Shown here: positions 1 to 8,741 of the stretch, piece after piece | How the letters are laid out: every line of letters begins with the position of its first letter | Numbering within the stretch: position 1 is the first letter of the stretch | NCBI GenBank assembly: GCA_947474455.1 | Contig: CANJIL010000003.1 | Location: 1-64,000 of the forward strand | Direction of reading: 5' to 3' | Source: Hyphomonadaceae bacterium | Lineage (GTDB): Bacteria; Pseudomonadota; Alphaproteobacteria; Caulobacterales; Hyphomonadaceae | Length of the DNA stretch: 64,000 nt | Made by a program: the position numbers and the translations under genes | Notes under the pieces: generated by a model | The model's database searches: none | What the model saw: the letters and a program-made list of their open reading frames with translations, nothing else | What the model was told of the DNA's origin: nothing

Positions 1-40
1 GAGATCCTCGAGTCCTGAGGTCGCCCAAAACTTCGGCCGA

Positions 41-76
41 AACGCCGAGGGCCCCCAATTGGGGGCCCTCGGCGTT
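41..76. terminator. 36-bp perfect palindrome, possible bidirectional terminator or hairpin
   Basis: AACGCCGAGGGCCCCCAATTGGGGGCCCTCGGCGTT is its own reverse complement; no clear T-tract follows. Confidence 0.5.
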
Positions 77-97
77 AACACCTGCGCTCACTGCAAG

Positions 98-141
98 TGA
101 TGTACTTTTACTCCGCCCGGCTGATGTAATTTTGCTCCGCC
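98..141. repeat. Two direct 20-bp repeats resembling the multiple terminal repeats of IS21-like elements (solo end/remnant)
   Basis: TGATGTACTTTTACTCCGCC (98-117) and TGATGTAATTTTGCTCCGCC (122-141), 18/20 identical, followed by CGTTGACAC; no IstA/IstB ORF nearby. Confidence 0.4.
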
Positions 142-770
142 GTTGACACCAGTATTGACGTTCTTCGACCTCATCTGCTTCGCGCCGAGGGGCTTGTCGA
201 ACAGACGTTCAGGGAAACATCGGAAACGGTTCTGAAGCCCGGTGAGATTGACGACGTCGATGAAGTTGAACGCCGCACCGATGCGGCACTGACCGAAAAG
301 CTGGGCGTCACTTAGCAAACGGTCAGACCAATCTCATACGGGGCAGGCACGAGCACCGTTACCCCAAGCTGAACACCCGTCATCGTGGAGCATCGCGAAC
401 GTTACCTCGCTGACCGGCGCCGCGCCGACATTGCATGCCGGATTGCAGTCTTCACGCCGCGCGGCACTTGGTCGGCAGCCAGCGCCAAGACCAGCTGCTT
501 AACCCGCTTGAATTTGGGAGTGCTGTAAGCGTCCGGTCTGACTGACCTAGCAGCCCACATGGGTGCAACAGGCCATCGCGCTTGCGTGTCTTGCGATGAT
601 GGCGTCCTGCGCGGCGACCCCCAATTGAGCAATAGCGGCTCCAGGCGCAGGTGGGAGCTTAACGCGAGTACATTTTCGTTCAGTGGTGAAAAGGCGGCGG
701 GTTCCCGGCGGGGTCAGCCGGCAGGGTCTTCAGCAAAATGTAGGAAGATCGAGTGATTACGCTGAATCGC

Positions 771-860
771 TGGCGGAGAGGATGAGATTCGAACTCACGA
801 TAGGGTTTCCCCTATACGCCCTTAGCAGGGGCGCGCCTTCGACCACTCGGCCACCTCTCC
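771..860 (-). tRNA. tRNA-Ser (anticodon GCT)
   Basis: Reverse strand GGAGAGGTGGCCGAGTGGTCGAAGGCGCGCCCCTGCTAAGGGCG...GGTTTCC-type variable arm...GTTCGAATCTCATCCTCTCCGCCA; 7-bp acceptor stem, long variable arm, encoded CCA. Confidence 0.95.
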
Positions 861-982
861 GCTTGGCGCCTGCGCAAGCGAGCGGCTTTCCTAGCTGGAT
901 TTGGGGCAGGTGCAAGTCTCCCGCAAAACCCAGCGGAAAAGCCCAGAAAACATGGGTTCGGGACCCCGAACCTGTCGGCCGC

Positions 983-1219
983 TCAGACGGCCTTGCTGCG
1001 CAACAGCCTTGCGCCGCTGATCTGTAGCCATACCCCAACCACTGCGAGCACGGCCCCGAACAGGCCGGCAGCCATCGCCGCCGGCCTGATGCTGAGGAAA
1101 TAGAACACCATCGCCAGCCCACCGCCGAAGGTGAGCCCGCCCATGACCAGCGCAATGCCTGTCATGAACAGCTTCTGTCCCTTCTTCTGGGCGAGGGAAA
1201 GCTCAGGCGTCGGCGTCAT
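983..1219 (-). CDS. Small two-TM membrane protein, hypothetical
   Basis: MTPTPELSLAQKKGQKLFMTGIALVMGG... two hydrophobic segments; internal Met of the listed ORF. Confidence 0.55.
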   Translation of the reverse strand: MTPTPELSLAQKKGQKLFMTGIALVMGGLTFGGGLAMVFYFLSIRPAAMAAGLFGAVLAVVGVWLQISGARLLRSKAV

Positions 1220-1221
1220 GA

Positions 1222-1473
1222 TCAGGCGCTGCGCGCTTCCCGGATCTTGTTGAAACCCATCAGCAGGAGCCCACTTCCTACCAGGAACGCCAGCCACGAC
1301 AGCGACGCGATCGGTCCGCCGAGAACGCCAAGGAACAAGGCCTTCAGCACTACGGACACGATAATTCCTGCGACGCCGAGTCCGGCGAGGATGGCGCCCC
1401 AAAGGGTAAGCTTATGTCCGACAGCGCGCATCCGCGCGCGCATGCCTTCGGGAGGGGTGTAAGCATTGGCCAT
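1222..1473 (-). CDS. Small membrane protein, hypothetical
   Basis: MANAYTPPEGMRARMRAVGHKLTLWGAILAGLGVAGIIVSVVL...; two hydrophobic segments; tightly upstream of the 983-1219 ORF. Confidence 0.55.
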   Translation of the reverse strand: MANAYTPPEGMRARMRAVGHKLTLWGAILAGLGVAGIIVSVVLKALFLGVLGGPIASLSWLAFLVGSGLLLMGFNKIREARSA

Positions 1474-2008
1474 GTTTGTATCCTGGCTCTGTTTTGCTGT
1501 GCGTTTCTACTCGTATCTGCGTCCCGCCCCGTACCTTATCAGTATCTGCCGTCAGGGTGGCGACGCGACCAGAGTAGCAGATTTGCGGATCTGTTACACC
1601 CCGCGCCATTTGGGTGAGATCATCCAACCTCGCCACACGCGCTGCGGCGACTTTCTTCGGCACGGTCGTCGTCCCAACGTCCGTTGCGCAGGCTGCGGCC
1701 TCCGCCCGCCTCAGCACTTCGATGCCACATAGCTCCAGACCATCCCTCAGGACCTACAAGGCTGGAACACGTCCGGCAGCGCCTCGGACAGAAGCTCCTG
1801 CCGCGACTTGGGCGGCTTGAAGATCCAGCGCTCGTCCTTCGCCCAGCAGTGCATGAATCGACATTGACCATGGAACCGCCGTGGGACTGCGGCTCGACCG
1901 CGCCCGGCAGTCCGAGCGCAGCGCGGCATAAGTCAGCGGCTGTGGCCAGGACGGGTCAGACTAGCTTGAGCAAACTTCTCTCGAATGTTGCTGTACGCGC
2001 GCCACCGG

Positions 2009-2043
2009 GCGACAGGCGACAGGCGACAGGCGACAGGCGACAG
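2009..2043. repeat. Tandem heptamer GCGACAG x5
   Basis: Five perfect consecutive GCGACAG units just downstream of the GlpT-like stop codon. Confidence 0.9.
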
Positions 2044-2053
2044 GCGAGCGACC

Positions 2054-3136
2054 TTACATATCCGCCTTCGCGTCAAGATGGATGCGCCAACCGTCGGCGT
2101 AGAGATGCACGCCCGCCGGATCGAACGTGATATGTGGATCGGCCGGAATCTCTTCGCCTTCCTCCGCGATCACTGTGATCGCATGACCCTCCACCACGGC
2201 CCGCACGATCCGGAAACGACCGGCGTCCTCGATGCGCGCGATCTTAACCGGAATGCCAGTATCGCCAAGGCGCATAGATTCCGGACGCACGCCGATCTCG
2301 AGCTTCGGTTTTCCGCGAAGCCTGGGCTCGCAAGGCAAGACCGCCACATACTCCCCAAGACGCATTCTGGCGCCGTCGATGCTGGTCGGGATCACATTCA
2401 TGCCTGGCGATCCAATGAAGCGCCCGACGAAGGTATGGCTCGGCCGCTCGAACAGGTCCCTAGGCGATCCGACTTGCACGATCTGGCCCGCATGCATGAC
2501 GACCACCTTGCTGGCGAGCGTCAGCGCCTCGGCTTGATTGTGTGTCGCATAGAGCAGCGTGCAACCGGAGCTCTTGTGCATCTCCTGCAGCCGGCTCAGC
2601 ATCCGCCGTTTCATCGGCGGCTCGATCGCCGCAAGCGGCTCGTCCAGCAACATGACGCCAGAATCTGGGCGAACAAGGCCGCGCCCGAGCGAGATCCTCT
2701 GTTTTACATCCGCCGCAAACCCACGCGCTTTTTGATCGCCGATCCCGTTGAGCTCGGTCAGTTCGAGCGCTTCGTTCACGCGTCGGTTGATCTCCGCCAG
2801 CTTAAGGCCGTGATTGCGCAGCGGGAAGGCCAGGTTCTCCCGCACTGTCCTCGATTCATGCACTGCCGGCGTCTCAGGGACGTGCGCAACGTTGCGTTTG
2901 CTGGCCGCCACATCCGTCACGTCTTCGCCATTGAACCTTACCCGGCCCAGCGTCGGCGTCACCAATCCGGAGATGATGTTGAGCAGCGTGGTCTTGCCGC
3001 AACCAGGCGGCCCCAGCAGGGCATACAGGCCGCCATCGCCGAACGCCTGGTTCACATGGTGCAGGGCAACGTCGGCGTCCGACTTGGGATTGCGCCCGTA
3101 GGCGTGGCGTATGTTGGCGATGTCGATGCGCGCCAC
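2054..3136 (-). CDS. ABC transporter ATP-binding protein, GlpT-like (glycerol/sugar CUT1-type NBD)
   Basis: GPPGCGKTT Walker A, VMLLDEP Walker B, ATH H-loop; family-like FAADVKQRISLGRGLVRP signature region. Confidence 0.85.
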   Translation of the reverse strand: MARIDIANIRHAYGRNPKSDADVALHHVNQAFGDGGLYALLGPPGCGKTTLLNIISGLVTPTLGRVRFNGEDVTDVAASKRNVAHVPETPAVHESRTVRENLAFPLRNHGLKLAEINRRVNEALELTELNGIGDQKARGFAADVKQRISLGRGLVRPDSGVMLLDEPLAAIEPPMKRRMLSRLQEMHKSSGCTLLYATHNQAEALTLASKVVVMHAGQIVQVGSPRDLFERPSHTFVGRFIGSPGMNVIPTSIDGARMRLGEYVAVLPCEPRLRGKPKLEIGVRPESMRLGDTGIPVKIARIEDAGRFRIVRAVVEGHAITVIAEEGEEIPADPHITFDPAGVHLYADGWRIHLDAKADM

Positions 3137-3139
3137 AGA

Positions 3140-4201
3140 TCAGGCCGCCTCAGCTACAGGCCCTAGCGCGGCTCCATCTGTACCGAACTCCAGGATATCG
3201 TCAGGCTCGACATGAACGGCCAGGGGCGATCCTGGCGCAAACGCATGGACGCCGCGCGCTAGCATCACCCAGCTTTCGGCGCCATGATTCAAGTAGATGC
3301 AGGTCTCCGACCCCTTGATCTCGGTCGACAGCACTTCCAGCGAAAACGACAGCGCACGAGATGTCTTGCGCTGGAGCCGCAGGTGATGCGGACGCACGGC
3401 CAGCACGCTCGCGCCTGGATAGCGGTTTTGCCGTATGCCGGCCTCAGGGGGAAACACGTTGAGCGGTGGATCGGAAAACGCCATTGCCGTCACCAGGGAA
3501 TTGGGGTGACGGTAGACATCGGACGTGGGGCCGAACTGGATGATGCGTCCCCTGTTCAGCGTCGCCGCCCAGCCTCCGAGCATGAGCGCCTCGGCCGGGT
3601 CCGCCGTGGCGTACACGACGACGGCGGAGCAATTCGCGAACAGAGTCGACAGTTCAGCACGCAAGTCGTCGCGCACCATAGGATGCAGGCTGGCCAGCGG
3701 TTCGTCGAGCAGGATCAGTCCGGACTTCTGAACGATTGCCCGCGCCAGCGCCACGCGCTGCCGCATCGCGTCGGGAAGCGCCGCCGTCTTGCGATCGAGA
3801 TAGGGCTTCAGCCGCAACAGCTCCGCCACGCGCGCGACCTCGCGCTCAATAAACGAGTCCGCCATCTTCCGCGCTTTCAAGGGCGAGGCGATGGTATCGC
3901 GCACCGTGAAGCGCGGCCTGGTGACGAGTTGTGGCTCGACCATCGCCACATTGCGCTTGGCGAATGGCTTGCCGGTCACGTTCTGGCCGTCGAACCAGAC
4001 CTCACCCGAACCCGGCTTCTCTAGCCCGGCCATCACGCGCAACAGGCTGGTCTTGCCCGACTGCGCCTGGCCAAGCAGGATGTTGAGCTCGCCGCGCTCA
4101 AGGCGGATCGAGACGTCCGACAGATGCTTGACGCCGCCGACCTCCCGGGAAACGCCTCTCAACTCCAGCATGCAGATCCGCGCCATTCGGTGTGAAATCA
4201 A
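3140..4201 (-). CDS. ABC transporter ATP-binding protein, GlpS-like (degenerate partner NBD)
   Basis: LELRGVSREVGGVKHLSDVSIRLERGELNILLG.AQSGKTSLLRVMAGL; LILLDEPLASL Walker B; H-loop reads ATADP; start could be 4171. Confidence 0.85.
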   Translation of the reverse strand: MISHRMARICMLELRGVSREVGGVKHLSDVSIRLERGELNILLGQAQSGKTSLLRVMAGLEKPGSGEVWFDGQNVTGKPFAKRNVAMVEPQLVTRPRFTVRDTIASPLKARKMADSFIEREVARVAELLRLKPYLDRKTAALPDAMRQRVALARAIVQKSGLILLDEPLASLHPMVRDDLRAELSTLFANCSAVVVYATADPAEALMLGGWAATLNRGRIIQFGPTSDVYRHPNSLVTAMAFSDPPLNVFPPEAGIRQNRYPGASVLAVRPHHLRLQRKTSRALSFSLEVLSTEIKGSETCIYLNHGAESWVMLARGVHAFAPGSPLAVHVEPDDILEFGTDGAALGPVAEAA

Positions 4202-4463
4202 CTTATGCCGCTGTGCTTGTCGCTGCGAAACGCGTCACCCGCGACACGCGAATCTGGCGTCAACTAGAATCCTAACGACCTCAATCCCTCCAGGGTAACG
4301 CCGAGTTCGGCCGGCCGTGAGAGCAGGCGGACTTGATCACCGGTTTTCGGATTAACCACTCCACACCGAACACAATCCAGTGCGCCGCGCATCAGCCGTT
4401 TGACGCTGTCTGGGAATGCCCGATAATTGGTGCGATAGGCGGAAACACCCAGGAGCGCTCCCC

Positions 4464-5129
4464 ATGCTCACGCGTACGTTAACTCTCTTTGCGATTGCCG
4501 CGGCTGCCGCAGATCTGACGGCGTGCTCGCCAGCGGACCCTGCGACCACCGCCGCAACCGCTCCGGTCGCGTCTGAAGCCTTCCAGGTCAAGCAGACCCT
4601 GCCGCACGCGAGGATCAACAACTTCAAGCTGAAGGACGCCAACGGGCAAGCCTACGAGCTCTACAAGATGACCGACGCCAAGGCCGTGGTAATCTCGATG
4701 CACACGCGCGGTTGCCCGATCGGCCAGCAACTCACGCCGGACTTCCACGCACTCCAGAATGCCTACGAGACCAAGGGCGTGAAATTCCTGATGATCAATC
4801 CCAACATGCAGGACACCGCGGAGATCATCGCGAAGGAGGCCAACGAGTTCGGCATCACCATCCCGATCCTGAAGGACACCGACCAGTCCGTCACCGAGCC
4901 GCTGGGCGTCGAGCGCGCCACCGAAACACTGATCATCGAGCCAAAAACCTGGAAGATCCTGTACCAGGGTCCGATCAACGACCGCGTCACCTTCGGCCGA
5001 GCGAAAGGCAAGGCGGACAACAATTACGCCGTCGATACGCTCGATGCGATGCTAGCCGGCAAGGCCGTCACGCCGAGCTATCATCCCACCGACGGCTGCA
5101 TCATCGCGTTTGAGAAACGCCACGGCTGA
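4464..5129 (+). CDS. Redoxin-domain (AhpC/TSA-like) putative lipoprotein
   Basis: Signal peptide with LTAC lipobox; MHTRGCPIGQQLTPDFHALQ thioredoxin-fold site; SD AGGAG upstream of ATG 4464. Confidence 0.75.
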   Translation: MLTRTLTLFAIAAAAADLTACSPADPATTAATAPVASEAFQVKQTLPHARINNFKLKDANGQAYELYKMTDAKAVVISMHTRGCPIGQQLTPDFHALQNAYETKGVKFLMINPNMQDTAEIIAKEANEFGITIPILKDTDQSVTEPLGVERATETLIIEPKTWKILYQGPINDRVTFGRAKGKADNNYAVDTLDAMLAGKAVTPSYHPTDGCIIAFEKRHG

Positions 5130-5345
5130 TCGCCGCAACCCCTTCTTAATACTTCGAGCCGGAATACCGCGCCGCGCTTGCTTCGCTGCAATCGCTGCGC
5201 CGTTTCGCCTCCGGAACGCCGCGTAGAAACATTGCGTCAAACGCCCGATCGAACGAATTTCATCGATCTCCTGAAACCGGCTTTGACCCTAATCCGCTAA
5301 CCTCAAGATCATCGAGAGGGCCCTCGAAAGCGTTGCGGACAATCG

Positions 5346-6852
5346 ATGCGTGCTGAGAGACTAGCGTGGGCCGACAGGCCAAAGGCCACCGCCGCCAGAC
5401 GGCGCGAGAGCGATAAAGCCACGCCGCTCGTCGTCCAGACCACGCGCCGCAAACGCTTCCTCCACCGCAGCGGCATCCGTGTCGCTACACGCTTCATCGA
5501 TGCGCTAGCTGTAGCCATCGTCACCATCGGCCTCTGCCTGTCGCACGGCATCGATCTGCTCGCGATCCCGTTCGGCGCCCGCGCTGCCTTACATGCTGAT
5601 GCCCGCCATGTCCGTCGCCGGCGTCTGGCTCCCGGGCGGCTATCGCTTCCGCTACGCCGAGCCCGTCCTCGGCCACCTCCTGCGCGCGGCCCTCGGCGCG
5701 TCCACCGCGATGGGCCTCGTCTTTGTCATCATGGCGATGGTTGACCCGGCGCAGCTGCCGGTGTTCGCACGTCTCTGCGCCGCCAACGCTCTGACCGTGT
5801 TCGCGCTGCACGCCAACTATCTCGGCATGGTCCGCGCCGCCACCCGCAAGGGCCACCTGTCCGACAACGTCGTCATCGTCGGCGCAACCCATGCCGCCGC
5901 CCGCATCGTCTCGCGCAATGTCCGCGAACACGAGCTCAACATCGTCGGCTATTTCGACGACCGCGCCGGCCGCAGCGCCGCAACGCTGATGGGCGACACG
6001 CCATTTCTCGGCGGCGTCGATGACCTGCTGACCTGGGAAGGCCTACCCGATGTCGACCGCATCGTCGTCACAGTCACGTCGACGGCTCAGGCGCGCGTGC
6101 GCGAACTGATCGACCGCATCCGCAACCTGCCGCAGGAAATCATCCTCGTCCTCGACCTCGAGGGCTTCAACCCGGAACAGACCTCGCTGGCCCGCGTCGT
6201 CGATGCGCCCGCCGCCTACATCTCCGGCGCGCCCAAGGATGTCCGGCGCGCCGCAGTCAAGCGCGTGTTCGATCTCGTCGTCGCCACCACGGCGCTGGTT
6301 GTGCTCGCGATCCCGATGGCCGTCATCGCGCTGGCCGTCCGTCTCGACAGCCCCGGCTCGGTGTTCTTCCGCCAGAAGCGCCACGGCTTCAACAACGAGA
6401 CCATCCGGGTCTGGAAGTTCCGCTCCATGCGCCCCGACAAGCGCGCCGAGGAAGGCGTCATCCGCCAGACGGTCGCCGACGATCCACGCGTCACGCGTCT
6501 CGGCCGTTTCCTGCGCCTCACCAGCCTCGACGAACTCCCACAGCTCATCAGCGTACTCAAGGGTGAGATGTCCATCGTCGGCCCGCGTCCCCACGTCGTC
6601 GGCATGACCGCCGGCTCCATCGAGGTCACGCGCACCGTCGGCGACTACGCTCACCGCCATCGCATGAAGCCCGGCATGACGGGTTGGGCGCAGATCAACG
6701 GATCGCGCGGTCCCTGCCACACGCCCGACGAAGTCCGCGCGCGCGTCCGGCTCGATATCGATTATGTGAAACGCGCTTCGGTCTGGCTCGACGCCTGGAT
6801 CGTGTTGATGACGATCCCGTGCCTGATCGGCGACCGCGCGAAGCACAGGTAG
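5346..6852 (+). pseudogene. hfsE: Polyprenyl glycosylphosphotransferase (HfsE/WcaJ type), apparently frameshifted near 5570-5592
   Basis: TM1 in the 5346 frame (RFIDALAVAIVTIGLCLSHGIDLLAIPFGA) continues as ALPYMLMPAMSVAGVWLPGG in the 5593 frame; C-terminal bacterial sugar transferase domain (KFRSMRPDKR, LDELPQLISVLKGEMSIVGPRP) is intact. Confidence 0.75.
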
Positions 6853-6857
6853 CCGCC

Positions 6858-7832
6858 ATGCACGCAGTTAAATACGTCCTCGACCTGATGCATCACCCCC
6901 GCAACGCGGACCAGGTCCATGACAACGTGTTCTGGCGCGGCGCCGTCCCGCGCATTTCGATCTGCGTGCCCACCTTCCGCCACGACGTGACGCCGCTGCT
7001 CGCCAGCCTCTCGAAGTGCGAAGCGACCGAAATGATCGAAGTCATCGTGTACGACGATGGAAGCCGCGACAACGATCTGCTCGCACGCACGCAGCACAGC
7101 GCCAGCCACGCCAACGCCGCCGTCCGCATCGTGTCTGCCGACGCCAACCGCGGCCGCGCCGCTGCGCGCAACGCCGCCATCACCCACGCCCGCGCCGACT
7201 GGGTGCTGCTTGTCGACGCGGACATGACGCCGGACACGCCAGCCTTCATCGAGGCCTATGTCAACGCCATCGATCGCGCCGCGACCCCCGCCGTCATCGT
7301 CGGCGGCTACTCGCTGCTGTCGGCGCCCACCGATCGCGTCTACGCACTGCATCGCTGGCAGGCCCTTATGTCAGAATGCATCCCGGCCTGGAAGCGCGCC
7401 GAAGTACCCGGCCGCTACGTGTTCTCGTCCAACGTGCTCCTCCACCGCGCCGTGCTCGAGGCGTGCCCCTTCGACGAGACCTTCGTCGGCTGGGGTTGGG
7501 AGGACACTGACTGGGGCCTCAGTGTCCAGAAGCTATTTCCCATAATCCATATCGACAACACAGCCACCCATCTCGGCCTCGACTCGACCCAACAGCTGAT
7601 GGGCAAGTACGCCCGCTCCAGCGCGAACTTCGCGCGCATGGCGTCCCGCCACCCCGAAGACGCCGCCGCCATGCCGCTCTACCAGGCCGCGGCCCACGCC
7701 CGCGCCTTGCCGTTCCGCGGTTCGATCAAATGGCTCGCGGCCGATATCGCAAGATCCGAAAGTCTGCCCGTCGCCGTGCGCGGCCGCGCCCTCAAGGCCT
7801 GGCGTGCGCTTGTCTATTCGGAGGTCCTGTAA
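6858..7832 (+). CDS. hfsG: Glycosyltransferase family 2 (HfsG-like)
   Basis: RISICVPTFRHDVTPLLASL..., VLLVDADMTPD, GWGWEDTDWG; located between HfsE-like and HfsH-like genes. Confidence 0.8.
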   Translation: MHAVKYVLDLMHHPRNADQVHDNVFWRGAVPRISICVPTFRHDVTPLLASLSKCEATEMIEVIVYDDGSRDNDLLARTQHSASHANAAVRIVSADANRGRAAARNAAITHARADWVLLVDADMTPDTPAFIEAYVNAIDRAATPAVIVGGYSLLSAPTDRVYALHRWQALMSECIPAWKRAEVPGRYVFSSNVLLHRAVLEACPFDETFVGWGWEDTDWGLSVQKLFPIIHIDNTATHLGLDSTQQLMGKYARSSANFARMASRHPEDAAAMPLYQAAAHARALPFRGSIKWLAADIARSESLPVAVRGRALKAWRALVYSEVL

Positions 7833-8602
7833 TGATTCAGTGGACCTACGCTCCCTCGCGCTTGCCGCCTGCCAAGGTGCAGCGCCGTGTCGTGCAATGG
7901 CGCAAGGCTTGTCAGGCCGACGTCGCGCCTGATCGCCCTGTCATTTCCTTCACGTTTGACGACTTCCCGAAATCTGCGCTCAACGGGGCCGACATCGTCG
8001 AGAAGCACGGCGGCCGCGCGGGCTTCTACGCCTGCACCTCCTTCATCGGACAGCGCAGCCCTGTCATGGGCGAGATGTTCGATGGCGCCACCCTCGCTGA
8101 ACTCCGCGCCCGCGGCCACGAGATCGGCGCCCACACGCACACCCATCTGGACTGCGCGCGCGCTCGCCTCGGCGCCGTGGAACGCGACATCGGCGAGAAC
8201 CTCGTCGCCCTGTCGGAAACCGGCCATGACGAAACCGTCTCGGCCTTCGCATTCCCGTATGGCGAAACGACATACTCGGCCAAGCGTTGGGTGGGCGAAG
8301 TCTTCGTCACCGGCCGCGGCATCCTTCCGGGCGTCAATATCGGCGAATGCGATCGCAGCCAGTTGCGCGCTGTCGAACTCGGCGGCACAGCCATGCATCG
8401 TCGGCGCGCGCTCGCGGCGCTGAAAACAGCAATCGACGCGAAGGCATGGTTGTTCTTCTTCACACACGATGTCGGTCGCACGCCCACCAACTACGGCGCT
8501 CCCGCCGACCTCCTCGAAGAACTCGCCCAACGCGCCGCAGAGTCCGGCGCCGTCCTCGCAGCCCCCACGTTCGGCGCGGTGCTGTCGGGCGTGATGGACT
8601 AG
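7832..8602 (+). CDS. hfsH: Polysaccharide deacetylase family protein (HfsH-like)
   Basis: ISFTFDDFPKS, GHEIGAHTHTHLD (NodB metal-binding motifs), FAFPYGE; ATG overlaps the preceding stop. Confidence 0.85.
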   Translation: MIQWTYAPSRLPPAKVQRRVVQWRKACQADVAPDRPVISFTFDDFPKSALNGADIVEKHGGRAGFYACTSFIGQRSPVMGEMFDGATLAELRARGHEIGAHTHTHLDCARARLGAVERDIGENLVALSETGHDETVSAFAFPYGETTYSAKRWVGEVFVTGRGILPGVNIGECDRSQLRAVELGGTAMHRRRALAALKTAIDAKAWLFFFTHDVGRTPTNYGAPADLLEELAQRAAESGAVLAAPTFGAVLSGVMD

Positions 8603-8741
8603 TCACGGACTCATCGCCGCTCGTCCCGACGAAAGTCGGGAATCAGGGACCATGTCGCCCTCATTCTGAATTCGAGCGGCAGTCCGATCGAGATCAGCCC
8701 TGGGTTCCGACTTTCGTCGCGACGAGCGGATACTCCGTGAC
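8602..8741. repeat. Long inverted repeat (REP-like) between convergent hfsH and hfsC
   Basis: Left arm about 8602-8650 (GTCACGGACTCATCGCCGCTCGTCCCGACGAAAGTCGGGAATCAGGG) and right arm about 8696-8741 (reverse complement GTCACGGAGTATCCGCTCGTCGCGACGAAAGTCGGAACCCAGGG), one small indel. Confidence 0.85.

Noticed and set aside
1475-2000. Several short overlapping ORFs between the small membrane proteins and the ABC genes
   Set aside because: No consistent frame, domain or RBS; one minus-strand fragment (FMHCWAKDERWIFKPPKSRQELLSEALPDVF) looks protein-like but cannot be assigned.
1985-3166. 393-aa plus-strand ORF across the GlpT-like gene
   Set aside because: Antisense shadow ORF; starts in the heptamer repeat.
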